Under the pieces are notes generated by a model that worked only from the letters and a program-made list of their open reading frames with translations, ran no database searches and was not told the origin of the DNA. A program made the position numbers and the translations under genes. A stretch of DNA of 12,498 nt, taken from assembly GCA_903832105.1 (NCBI GenBank), contig CAILAO010001120.1, forward strand, positions 1 through 12,498. The letters are read 5' to 3'. Source of the stretch: an uncultured Pseudomonadota bacterium (GTDB taxonomy: Bacteria; Bdellovibrionota_B; Oligoflexia; Oligoflexales; CAILAO01). Below are positions 5,224 through 12,498 of the stretch, piece by piece. The stretch's first letter is position 1; each line of letters begins with the position of its first letter.

Positions 5224-5361
5224 ATGAAGCGAATTATCAATGTTCTAAAAAAATGGTTAAACATCTTTCCTTCATTCTCGAAAGCCTTTTCGGTGGTTAC
5301 GATAGCTTCTGTTAGTTTGGCGGAATATCTGAAGTATCTTCGTAGTGGAACGGACGCATGA
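5224..5361 (+). CDS. 45-aa peptide with strong ribosome binding site
   Basis: AAGGAGG lies 7 bases before the ATG at 5224, one of the strongest SD sequences in the window. This supports a real small gene even though the product is unrecognised. The peptide has a basic amphipathic N-terminus (KRIINVLKKWLNIF), then a moderately hydrophobic stretch (FSVVTIASVSLAEYL, about residues 21-35) and a polar tail (KYLRSGTDA). It could be membrane-associated or a precursor of a secreted peptide; there is no double-glycine leader or cysteine pair. It begins 63 bases after the response regulator and ends 52 bases before the hydrolase, so it is probably in the same transcript. Its position inside a two-component cluster makes a signalling or accessory role thinkable, but this is inference. 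Confidence 0.6.
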   Translation: MKRIINVLKKWLNIFPSFSKAFSVVTIASVSLAEYLKYLRSGTDA

Positions 5362-5413
5362 TTTAAGCATTGGTCTGTCCGTAACTGATACTGACAATTA
5401 GTGTAGGTTGTTT

Positions 5414-6217
5414 ATGGTAAAGTTAGGGAAATATTTGACAGCAATACTATGGATGATCACGTCTTTTGAAAACGAGGCGAAACCTGCAATGTTCGAAACT
5501 TTTAATTTCGGAAAATGCTTTGTTCAAGTTTATAAATCTTCATCTCCGGCCGATGAGGCGTATCTTTTCTTGCATGGTTTCCCGGCGGTGCGAGGCAAAA
5601 ACGAGGATCTGGCTGAGGCCATCGCGGAAACCGTCGATAAAGATGTCTATCTTATCCACTATGAGGGGCTTGGACAGAGCAAAGGCGATTTTTCCTTCAG
5701 CCGTTCGATCGAAGCTTCCAAAGATTTTGCGGAATATCTATTGCAAAAAAACAGATATCAGAAGTTGCACTTGGTCGGTCATAGCTGGGGTGGTTTAGTT
5801 GCAGTGAATCTTAAGTATTTCTTAAGGGAGAAGATCGGCGAGCTGATATTTATGGCACCGTTCACCAACTTACCCAACGAAGAAAAGGCGCGAGCGATAT
5901 TAAATTACACAAAAGCAGAATATCCGAACATTGCCGACCATCTTGATGTCGAAAAGTTGGTCCTGGAACTTTCTCAAATCCGAGAAAATAGTCATCCATG
6001 GAAGATCGCTAAAAAACTCGATATGTCACCGAATCAGATTCTCATTTTGCAAGGATTAAACGATGACGAAGTGGAGCCGCGAGACACCCGCTATTTTGCA
6101 GAGTTAATGCCCGCCGGATCCACTTATATCGAATCGGACGATGATCATGGCTTTTCCGACAGACTGAGACTTAAAAGCACCGTATTAGGTTGGATTGAAG
6201 AAGAAGGTCAAAAGTAG
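5414..6217 (+). CDS. Alpha/beta hydrolase
   Basis: Serine hydrolase of the alpha/beta fold; substrate not deducible (ester, thioester or peptide). Visible motifs: oxyanion-hole strand LFLHGFPAVRG, nucleophile elbow GHSWGG, an acidic residue in LNDDEVEPRD after the ILILQG strand, and the catalytic histidine in DDDHGFSD near the C-terminus, all in the expected order. ATG 5414 has a modest TAGG 6 bases upstream and gives a 267-aa protein with a mildly hydrophobic N-terminus (YLTAILWMITSF). ATG 5489, with GAGG 11 bases upstream, gives a typical soluble start, MFETFNFG, and may be the true one. The stop TAG shares its last base with the GTG of the acyltransferase, indicating translational coupling. 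Confidence 0.88.
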   Translation: MVKLGKYLTAILWMITSFENEAKPAMFETFNFGKCFVQVYKSSSPADEAYLFLHGFPAVRGKNEDLAEAIAETVDKDVYLIHYEGLGQSKGDFSFSRSIEASKDFAEYLLQKNRYQKLHLVGHSWGGLVAVNLKYFLREKIGELIFMAPFTNLPNEEKARAILNYTKAEYPNIADHLDVEKLVLELSQIRENSHPWKIAKKLDMSPNQILILQGLNDDEVEPRDTRYFAELMPAGSTYIESDDDHGFSDRLRLKSTVLGWIEEEGQK

Positions 6218-6876
6218 TGGCGCTAAATTGGCTAAAAAGAGCAAAAGCATACAGACACGTCAAACTCGAATCTGAGAAATCGCAGTTTTACTCCGCTGGA
6301 AGTGTAAGGTTTTTCCTAAAAGAAGGCAGTTCTATAGTCGTAAATAGAGGATCAGTCCATCTTGGGTTTCCATTACCCGGTAGCAAACCATTTGCGACGT
6401 TTCCGGAAACGGTCGTTTCGATGGGCGAAAACTCACGATTTATCTGCAATGGCGATGTATTCATCGCGCCCGGAGCGTCGATAAAAATCGGAGACAACGC
6501 GACAGTGATATTTGATGGTGATAACCTTATCGGCCACAATTTCACCATGATTTGCACAAATGAATTTCATTTCGGTGAAAATTCCTCGCTGTCTTGGGGT
6601 GTGACGATGATTGATGACGACAGACATCCATTTTACAAGACTGACGGAACAGAGATTAAACCGCTATCGCGCAAAATGATCATCGGCAAAAACGTTGGTA
6701 TCCAAATGAATGTTATTATCCCAAGAGGGATCACAATCGGAGAAAATTCCATCGTTTCAGCCTCTGTGACTCTACGTGAAGATATACCCGCTAACCAGTT
6801 GATTTATCAGGATGTTAAGCTGATATCGAAGCCCGGTTTCACAACAGGGTTTGGGAGAGATCCGGGTGGAAGGTAA
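6217..6876 (+). CDS. Left-handed beta-helix (hexapeptide) acyltransferase
   Basis: Hexapeptide-repeat acyltransferase, typically transferring acetyl or other acyl groups from acyl-CoA to a sugar or amine. Repeats of the [LIV]-G-x4 type run through about residues 90-190, for example IKIGDNATVIFDGDNLIG and MIIGKNVGIQMNVIIPRGITIGENSIVSASV. An insert containing DDDRHPF carries the likely catalytic histidine. At 219 aa it has normal length. The N-terminal 60 residues are not obvious hexapeptides but hold further beta strands. The GTG at 6217 overlaps the hydrolase stop codon, with GAAGG upstream. The 3' end overlaps the start of the kinase gene by 11 bases. Such enzymes commonly decorate surface polysaccharides; with the hydrolase it could modify or turn over an acylated molecule. 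Confidence 0.88.
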   Translation: MALNWLKRAKAYRHVKLESEKSQFYSAGSVRFFLKEGSSIVVNRGSVHLGFPLPGSKPFATFPETVVSMGENSRFICNGDVFIAPGASIKIGDNATVIFDGDNLIGHNFTMICTNEFHFGENSSLSWGVTMIDDDRHPFYKTDGTEIKPLSRKMIIGKNVGIQMNVIIPRGITIGENSIVSASVTLREDIPANQLIYQDVKLISKPGFTTGFGRDPGGR

Positions 6877-8713
6877 GATCTCAAATAAACTTTTTCCCGG
6901 CAATTTGGGCCAGGCGTTGACGATCGGGCTTTTATCCTTTTTTTATATCCTCTTCATTATAAGTTCTTTTGAATACCAATCGCTTGTCTGGTTTCCTTGG
7001 CTTTTTAGCTCACGAATATTCATGGTGATCTTGGGAATCGCGTCAGTCACCTATTTGGCTCTCAAAAGAAACGCTTATGCAAATCTAGATACCCTCTTTG
7101 TTACAATCGGAATTATGTTTCAGGCGTCACATGGCATTCTGGAACCGTCGAATAAAACGGATTTTTACGGATATACCGGAATGCTTTTCATTTTGACCGC
7201 CCTTACCTACAAGGGAACCTGGAGGCAGTGGTTAAGGTCATATTTACCGGTAAATTTCTGTTTCATGGCGATTCCGATCTTTTTCAAAGATCACACAATA
7301 AGAGACAGCATCAGCTCCTTTGTCGATAATTTTACTCTGGTGATTGTCGGAGCAGCCATAGGATTGATCGTCTCCAGGATAAACACTGCAAAAAATGAGG
7401 CTATGCAGCAAAATATTCTGCTCAGTAAGCTCCTTGAAAAGGAAAGAGATGAGCAAGCAGAAGTTATCGCCACCCAGTCCGATGAATTATCCAAGGCAAA
7501 AACGGCCCAAGCCATTGCCAAGATGGTTCACATGGTGGCGCACGATGTGAGAAAACCATTTAATTCGCTGAAAATGTCCTTAGGTATCTTGGAAAAAGCG
7601 GAATCTTTGGAAAAGGTCAGACTGGTTTTGAAGGCACTGGCACCGCAGATTGAGAAATCCGTAATTGCTGTCAACGGAATGCTCGGAGATATCATGGAGA
7701 TGGGTTCCAAAGCGGAGATGCTTTGTGAAAATGTGCCGCCTGAAGCCATGATCGGCTGGTCATTAAATGAGGTTTTTAGTTCTCGTCGTTTGGACGCGAT
7801 TTCTTTCTCCTATGATTTTCAACACACGCACCTTGCGAAAGTTGATAAAGCCAAGGTAATTCGCGTTTTTAACAATATTATTGATAATGCGGTTGATGCG
7901 GTCGATGGCTCGGGGAAAATCTGGTTTAAGACGAAAGACGTCTTTCTCAATGGTTCCGCACATATCCAGTTTTGCATCGGAAACGATAAAAGTCATATCG
8001 CCGAGGAAGACAGAGGGCAGATATTTGACGAGTTTTTTACAAAAGGAAAAAAGAGAGGCGTCGGACTTGGCTTGGCGATCGCAAAAAGAATTGTCGAATC
8101 TCATAAAGGCCATATTTGGTGTACTTCGGATAAACTGATTGGTACGGAGTTCACATTTTCGCTGCCGGCAGATACTACCGCCCCCTATAATCAGTCGACA
8201 AGTTTCTTGCCCCTAAGTAGCGGAGATATTGATTTTACATTTGATTCTGAAAAAGCAATTTCAAAACGGAAAGATATTTTATCCGTTGACAAAAATGTAT
8301 CAGAAAATAAAATGGAACAAATGATTATTGATAAATATAGCAAAAGTGGCAGTAAATTGAACGTTCTTTTGATCGATGACGAACCCATTGTTCTTGATAC
8401 ACTGGAAAATCTTATTGGTCAGAAATTACTCGATGTGATTTCTGTGAAAAAAGCAAAAAGTAGCAATGAAGCCTTTCTTATAGAAAATGAGACTGAAAGC
8501 GATGTTATTATTTGCGATATAGATTTGGGGTCTGGTTCTCTTGATGGTTACGGAATAGTAAAGCGACTGAGAGATAGCGGCAGCAAAGCAACAATTTGTA
8601 TTCATTCGAACAGCAATACACCAGGTAATTACAAAACGGCAATGGACGTCGGATCCAATAGTTTCATCCCCAAAGTGATAAAAAGAGAAGATTTGTTAGC
8701 CATGATGTTATGA
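6866..8713 (+). CDS. Membrane hybrid histidine kinase with C-terminal receiver
   Basis: Residues from GTG 6866, which has GGGAGA 7 bases upstream. An N-terminal block of about six to seven membrane helices (about 15-175) has almost no periplasmic loops, as in sensors of small hydrophobic ligands or membrane state. A coiled linker (about 175-215) leads to the dimerisation helix with phosphoacceptor H226 in VAHDVRKPFNSL. The ATPase domain has the N-box NNIIDNAVDAV (336-346), a degenerate G1 box (GNDKSHI instead of DxGxG), the F-box IFDEFFTKG and the G2 box GVGLGLAIAK (about 398-407). A charged linker is followed by a receiver with D504/D505, phosphoacceptor D551 (ICDID) and K603. The likely partner is the NtrC-type regulator upstream, probably by phosphotransfer, although no Hpt domain is visible. 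The layout recalls CqsS/LqsS-type quorum sensors, but no homology is claimed. Confidence 0.92.
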   Translation: MEGKISNKLFPGNLGQALTIGLLSFFYILFIISSFEYQSLVWFPWLFSSRIFMVILGIASVTYLALKRNAYANLDTLFVTIGIMFQASHGILEPSNKTDFYGYTGMLFILTALTYKGTWRQWLRSYLPVNFCFMAIPIFFKDHTIRDSISSFVDNFTLVIVGAAIGLIVSRINTAKNEAMQQNILLSKLLEKERDEQAEVIATQSDELSKAKTAQAIAKMVHMVAHDVRKPFNSLKMSLGILEKAESLEKVRLVLKALAPQIEKSVIAVNGMLGDIMEMGSKAEMLCENVPPEAMIGWSLNEVFSSRRLDAISFSYDFQHTHLAKVDKAKVIRVFNNIIDNAVDAVDGSGKIWFKTKDVFLNGSAHIQFCIGNDKSHIAEEDRGQIFDEFFTKGKKRGVGLGLAIAKRIVESHKGHIWCTSDKLIGTEFTFSLPADTTAPYNQSTSFLPLSSGDIDFTFDSEKAISKRKDILSVDKNVSENKMEQMIIDKYSKSGSKLNVLLIDDEPIVLDTLENLIGQKLLDVISVKKAKSSNEAFLIENETESDVIICDIDLGSGSLDGYGIVKRLRDSGSKATICIHSNSNTPGNYKTAMDVGSNSFIPKVIKREDLLAMML

Positions 8714-8858
8714 TATCCCCTCCCCTACTTCTTCCTGGAACACTGAAGCCTACTGGACGAATTGGTTTGAGACTTTCTCTGTTCAAGTAAGAAGGCATTG
8801 TGTAAGATAAAGAAAGTTTTTCAGATTCCAGATATCCGTAGTTTTAAAGAGAAACTCT

Positions 8859-9728
8859 ATGAAAGAGCTTTTGCTTTCAACTTGGCAGAGACGGGTTCTT
8901 TGCGTGTTTTTATCCTTATTCTTCGCGCTTCCCTCATACGCTCTCACCATTCTAAGCTGGAATACCAAACATCTTGGTCGTGACAAGTATCTTGCCGATG
9001 AAGCCACGCTTTTGCTCCGGGACGCCGATATTGTCACTTTCCAGGAAGTTGCCACATCTGACAAGGGTTTAGCCGCTCTGAAAAGAGTGGCTGAGCTGAT
9101 CGGGAAAAAAACAGGAGACTTCTGGTGCATGGGACTTAGCGAGATCCCTACTGACAGTAAAGAACGATATGCCTATCTTTGGCGTAATCAACGCATTAGC
9201 TATGTCAAGACTGATGGCACGGTTATTCAGGATTGTAAGGCCCACAGTGATGGGAGCGCCTTTACCATAAGGCTCGGCGTTAAGCATGCTTCGTCAATCG
9301 TTCGCGAACCAGCTGTCGGAACATTTACCGAAAAAACCTCAGGTAAAAAGTTCACACTCGCATCGATTCATCTTGTCCCTACCAAAAAAGAACCTTGGAA
9401 GGAAGTAGGCCCTCTTTTTGACACATTTTCAGGTGTCGAGGGAGTGGTCGTAGTAGCTGGAGATTTTAACCTCGAATCGTCGCACCCAAGTTTTGAGTCC
9501 GCTTACAAAATGGGATTTAAGGCCGCCCTTGGAGGAGAGGAAAAAACATCACTTAAACTTAAAGCAAGATCTCTCAATAGGGCTTACGACAACTTATTTT
9601 ACAAAGGTGCTGCGATGAAAAGATCGGGGACCATTAACATGCTTGAGATCTTTTCAAAGATCGATATTAAGAAAATCTATCAAGAACTTTCCGACCACTG
9701 CCCTGTCTTTCTTCAACTTGATTTATAA
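8859..9728 (+). CDS. Secreted DNase I-like endonuclease/exonuclease/phosphatase-family protein
   Basis: A signal peptide is clear: basic N-region, hydrophobic core VLCVFLSLFFAL and a probable cleavage after PSYA28. The mature protein has the full EEP/DNase I motif set: N35 (ILSWNTKHLG), E63 (FQEV), H171 (SIHLVP), D202/N204 (AGDFNLE), D244/N245 (YDNLFY) and the D279/H280 pair (SDHCPVF). It is therefore expected to be an active metal-dependent phosphodiesterase in the periplasm or outside the cell. The substrate is probably DNA or RNA, although sugar or lipid phosphodiesters are cleaved by relatives. At 289 aa it is of DNase I size. GAGA lies 7 bases before the ATG. It stands alone, 145 bases after the kinase and convergent with the lipoprotein operon. 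No intrinsic terminator was found at 9729-9821. Confidence 0.88.
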   Translation: MKELLLSTWQRRVLCVFLSLFFALPSYALTILSWNTKHLGRDKYLADEATLLLRDADIVTFQEVATSDKGLAALKRVAELIGKKTGDFWCMGLSEIPTDSKERYAYLWRNQRISYVKTDGTVIQDCKAHSDGSAFTIRLGVKHASSIVREPAVGTFTEKTSGKKFTLASIHLVPTKKEPWKEVGPLFDTFSGVEGVVVVAGDFNLESSHPSFESAYKMGFKAALGGEEKTSLKLKARSLNRAYDNLFYKGAAMKRSGTINMLEIFSKIDIKKIYQELSDHCPVFLQLDL

Positions 9729-9821
9729 GTATTGGTTCAGCCCGCAGCTTTGAACTCTTTACACAGCTTAACAAAGATCTACGGCACTTTACCAACCAAC
9801 TTCGGCTGTCATAGCAATTTA

Positions 9822-11075
9822 TCATCGTCTTAAAGTCTGATCACTGACGGTTACGATCGCTTCATTATCGCGAACCACATCCACATAAATCCGATTTTGA
9901 ACGGACTGAATATGCGCATTCTTGAATGACGCATAATCCAAAATAGGTGTTGTCGAAACAATGGAGTCCTGATCAAAGACCGCCATGTTAAGAACATTCG
10001 TACTCGATGTGTATATTAACGATGAATACGAAGCTCCCAGATCCATCGCGCCATAAATCCCGGAAAGTGAATTTTCTAGTACCGTCTCAACCACATTCTT
10101 ATTTGAGGCCGTACATGTTGATGAATTGAAGTCAAGGATGCCGATTTCCCCGTTGGTTTTAACGGATAGAATTGAATCCTTATCTAAAGGATACCTTATA
10201 CCATCTGAACCCATCGATTTTCCGGTACATTGAAGCGTTCCGACACCGCTTACTTTATGGCAATAGCTTCCATAATAATTGCTATATTCAATAAGCGACC
10301 AGATGTCATCGTAACTTCTTAGTCCGATATATCCCGTTGAATAACTAACCTCGGGAATATATGTTGTTCCTCCTATTTGACGCCCGTCTTTGTCATACCG
10401 GTCAAATGATTTGTTGCGCGTAAGTCCGAAAACTCTGGAATTCTCTTTCCAGGCAATAAGGTATTCAGGAATCTTTTCTTTTGTTTCATCAATAGATTGA
10501 AGAAACCTTTCAGACCTTGGCTTACCTTCTGTGTCAAAGGTCAAAAGATAGGAACTATAGGTTTTTGAAGTCGTTTTACAGACCGCAACACCGAGAAATC
10601 CATCTATTCCCTTTTCTACAGTAAACTTATAAAGTTCCTTGGAAATATTGCTGCAAGCGGTACTTAAAAGCGTAGGATTGGAAGGATTGCCGCCATCGTA
10701 TCCGATCGACAGCGAGTAAAGTTGCGTTTGACTCGAACAGTTTGCGGAAACAAATGCGGTAAAACCATTTCCCGAATCAAATATCTTTGCGTCCGAAGCA
10801 ATACATCCAGCGGGCGTAATCGAAAATGTTTTTGTGAAACTAAAGACGGTTTCAATCGGCGGATTACAGCTCGAAAGACAAACACCATTCTGGTCGACTG
10901 CACCTTTTTCATCCACTTGAGACATTGTTGACGTTGTGACCTCTTGCTTTTTAACCTCAACACCATCGTTTTTAGAAGGATGGGGGCCACATCCTATGAC
11001 CCCGAAAGAGAACCCACCAGAAAGACTGAGAACCAATATAATCCCGAACCATTTTTTCAATATGTTTAAAAACAT
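9822..11075 (-). CDS. Putative lipoprotein, 417 aa, unknown function
   Basis: ATG 11075 is chosen because AGGAGG stands about 10 bases upstream and the product then starts with a lipoprotein signal: MFLNILKKWFGIILVLSLS, ending in the lipobox VIGC with C29 as the lipidated residue. The rest is rich in serine, threonine and tyrosine, with short beta-strand blocks and turn-forming NG/DG pairs. Some of these, such as LYSLSIGYDGG, LLTFDTEGKP and FDRYDKDGRQ, look like beta-propeller-type repeats. Several cysteines (for example the CLSSC near residue 68) may form disulfides in the periplasm. No known domain is recognised. It is the second gene of an operon, starting 50 bases after the BamE-like lipoprotein gene. 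Confidence 0.82.
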   Translation of the reverse strand: MFLNILKKWFGIILVLSLSGGFSFGVIGCGPHPSKNDGVEVKKQEVTTSTMSQVDEKGAVDQNGVCLSSCNPPIETVFSFTKTFSITPAGCIASDAKIFDSGNGFTAFVSANCSSQTQLYSLSIGYDGGNPSNPTLLSTACSNISKELYKFTVEKGIDGFLGVAVCKTTSKTYSSYLLTFDTEGKPRSERFLQSIDETKEKIPEYLIAWKENSRVFGLTRNKSFDRYDKDGRQIGGTTYIPEVSYSTGYIGLRSYDDIWSLIEYSNYYGSYCHKVSGVGTLQCTGKSMGSDGIRYPLDKDSILSVKTNGEIGILDFNSSTCTASNKNVVETVLENSLSGIYGAMDLGASYSSLIYTSSTNVLNMAVFDQDSIVSTTPILDYASFKNAHIQSVQNRIYVDVVRDNEAIVTVSDQTLRR

Positions 11076-11125
11076 TTTCTTACTTCCTCCTTTTTCTTTC
11101 GTAGAACTTTCTGAGCCCAGGAAAG

Positions 11126-12070
11126 TTACCAACTTAAAATGTCCAATAGATCCGAACGCAGATTTTCCTGACTTATAAGCAATCCATTATCATCAAAATT
11201 CACTGAGCAGCGGCAATCAGAGTAATATTGTACGGAACAGATCCTATCACCGTCAGTCGGAGGGTTCCAGCACCACTTCGTGCCGTTTTTAATGGTAATA
11301 TAATTACGTCCGATAGCAGAAAGCACATCCTCTTTTGACATTCCCGGTTTCAAGAGTACTTTATCCGAATTTTCATCAACCATGTCTGGGATTGAAAGTC
11401 CGTCTTCCTCATCGACCGCACAGTCGTAGGCCGTTACCTTTGTTGTGAACTGGTCCAACACAATCGGTTTTTCCTCTTCAGTGAAAAGGGCGGATTTTTC
11501 AACTGCAGAGAAGTTATAGCAAATCGTATTGCGCTCATTTTCCTTCGTGATATTGACCGTAATACGTTTATTTGCCCGCAGACGATATTCCTCATCAAGG
11601 GCCTGTTTAGGAAGCGACAGCTGAAACTTCCCATCTCTCCCGACTTTTGTCTGACCCTGATAGCCCCGGTTATTAACTGGTGCGATATACACGGTCATAT
11701 CACGCCAGAGATCTTGGAAGCCGATTTCCGCATCAAATTGCACATCATAAGACTCGTCATATCCCGCAACGGCGACCTTGGCCGGCAGAGATTTAAGCTC
11801 TTCAGTATAGAACTCTTCCATATCGCCATAAATCTTGTCATCAACCGTGACTTCAAAGGCGTTGACGACATAGCCAAGGAACATCACGACATCATCGCCT
11901 TCACCGGCTTTAGGATTGTCGGTGTCCTTACTCGACTTTTGCGGTGGGTCTGAAACCGGAACACCAGCAGTGCTCGACTTCTCATTCTTAAAAACTCCGC
12001 ACGATAACATCATTGAAATAGCGCAAATAAACCCTAAAATAGTTGTTACGAATCTTTTGCCACGCTTCAT
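11126..12070 (-). CDS. Lipoprotein with BamE/SmpA-like C-terminal domain
   Basis: ATG 12070 has AAGGAG 6-7 bases upstream and gives a 314-aa protein with a lipoprotein signal, MKRGKRFVTTILGFICAISM, and lipobox MLSC (C24). A disordered Ser/Pro/Lys/Asp-rich linker follows. The middle part has strands and a GRDGKFQLSLP turn like carboxypeptidase-regulatory (Ig-like) domains. The C-terminal about 76 residues begin LKPGMSKEDVLSAIG and end with CSVNFDDNGLLIS, the pattern of the SmpA/OmlA (BamE) domain, here with extra cysteines (CSVQYYSDCRC). BamE itself is only about 110 aa, so this is not the housekeeping Bam component but a larger envelope lipoprotein using the fold. First gene of a two-lipoprotein operon. 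Confidence 0.82.
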   Translation of the reverse strand: MKRGKRFVTTILGFICAISMMLSCGVFKNEKSSTAGVPVSDPPQKSSKDTDNPKAGEGDDVVMFLGYVVNAFEVTVDDKIYGDMEEFYTEELKSLPAKVAVAGYDESYDVQFDAEIGFQDLWRDMTVYIAPVNNRGYQGQTKVGRDGKFQLSLPKQALDEEYRLRANKRITVNITKENERNTICYNFSAVEKSALFTEEEKPIVLDQFTTKVTAYDCAVDEEDGLSIPDMVDENSDKVLLKPGMSKEDVLSAIGRNYITIKNGTKWCWNPPTDGDRICSVQYYSDCRCSVNFDDNGLLISQENLRSDLLDILSW

Positions 12071-12436
12071 AACGTTCTCCTTTCTAAATGGGTAAGTTGA
12101 TAAATAGCATCCATGCTCCAAAACTAAATTTCTATTCGGAGGGCGGTGTGTCAGGTGAGGTCGTAAGACGCAACAAGCTGAATTTGTGGCAGTAAATAAC
12201 TGCGATCTCACTTGTTATAATTAAAAGTGTATCGAATTCCGGAAACGTACTTGTGCCCATCAGATTTTTATGCGTATACGTTATTGTAGTGTGACTAAAA
12301 AGTAGTTCATTATTGAATCGACTTCTGACATTAATTGCAATTTTTCCAGTTTATTATTTTTTTTGAATATTTTAAGTTATGTAATTTATTAGATAGCAAT
12401 TTTATTTTGAATCTTTAGAAAACAAGAGGATACATA
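12071..12436. other. AT-rich divergent intergenic region
   Basis: This stretch separates the minus-strand lipoprotein operon from the plus-strand gene at the right edge and should hold promoters for both. On the minus strand a TATAAC at about 12218-12213 could be a -10 box for the operon, without a good -35. The part 12330-12420 is extremely AT-rich, with a run of T and several TTTATT motifs, as expected upstream of the right-hand gene. An in-frame extension of the lipoprotein ORF into 12071-12211 has no SD or signal peptide and is not coding. No repeats or RNA genes seen. Confidence 0.5.
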
Positions 12437-12498
12437 GTGATTGACAATTTGCTCACTCCTTCTGATGAAACTCTTCTGGAAGCGATTTTCGCTGCTTG
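12437..12498 (+). CDS. Start of an unidentified gene, cut by the window edge
   Basis: A GTG at 12437 has AGAGGA 6 bases upstream and is followed by 20 open codons starting MIDNLLTPSDETLLEAIF. The strong SD and the AT-rich upstream region support a real start. Too little is visible to name the product. Confidence 0.6.
   Translation, partial: MIDNLLTPSDETLLEAIFAA

Noticed and set aside
9729..9821. Bidirectional terminator between the nuclease and the lipoprotein operon
   Set aside because: Expected from the convergent layout, but no stem with an adjacent T-run could be found.
1..12498. CRISPR arrays, tRNA or rRNA genes, insertion sequences
   Set aside because: No regularly spaced repeats, no complete RNA gene and no transposase motif were found on either strand.

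Overview
This is a bacterial window, almost certainly from a Gram-negative. It carries two SPII lipoproteins (one with a BamE/SmpA-like C-terminus), a secreted DNase I-like nuclease, and a hybrid sensor kinase paired with a sigma54-activator response regulator. The mix of a moderately AT-rich genome, NtrC-type regulation and many small lipoproteins suggests a Bdellovibrionota or deltaproteobacterial-type organism. That placement is inference; no rRNA or other phylogenetic marker is present.

Left region (1-3450) looks like an accessory island. At 95-115 there is a copy of a tmRNA (ssrA) 3' end with no tmRNA body attached, which is what an integration junction leaves behind. Next comes a minus-strand rtcB of the release-factor-H-coupled type (RtcB2), without its usual partner prfH. 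Two minus-strand genes of unknown function follow: a 216-aa protein with a C-terminal CxxC...CxxC zinc ribbon, and a 126-aa protein with a strongly basic tail. A tiny plus-strand gene encodes a single-pass membrane protein. Three nearly identical 15-bp palindromes (GACAA-N3-TTGTC) sit in the three promoter regions of this island, so the genes look like one small regulon. The third palindrome overlaps the -35 box of a good plus-strand promoter. The predicted transcript of that promoter begins with an SD-equipped two-codon ORF, enters a 28-bp hairpin, then reaches the small membrane-protein gene.

Middle region (3680-8713) is a plus-strand signalling cluster: NtrC-family response regulator, a 45-aa peptide gene with a strong ribosome binding site, an alpha/beta hydrolase, a left-handed beta-helix acyltransferase, and a membrane hybrid histidine kinase with its own C-terminal receiver. 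The last three genes overlap at their ends and are surely co-transcribed. Two modifying enzymes and a short peptide placed between a sensor and its likely regulator suggest a system that makes or modifies a signal or surface molecule and senses it. No such function is proven here.

Right region (8859-12498) holds a secreted endonuclease/exonuclease/phosphatase-family enzyme on the plus strand. It converges on a minus-strand two-gene lipoprotein operon (BamE-like lipoprotein, then a 417-aa cysteine- and serine-rich lipoprotein). After an AT-rich divergent intergenic region, the first 20 codons of another plus-strand gene run off the window.
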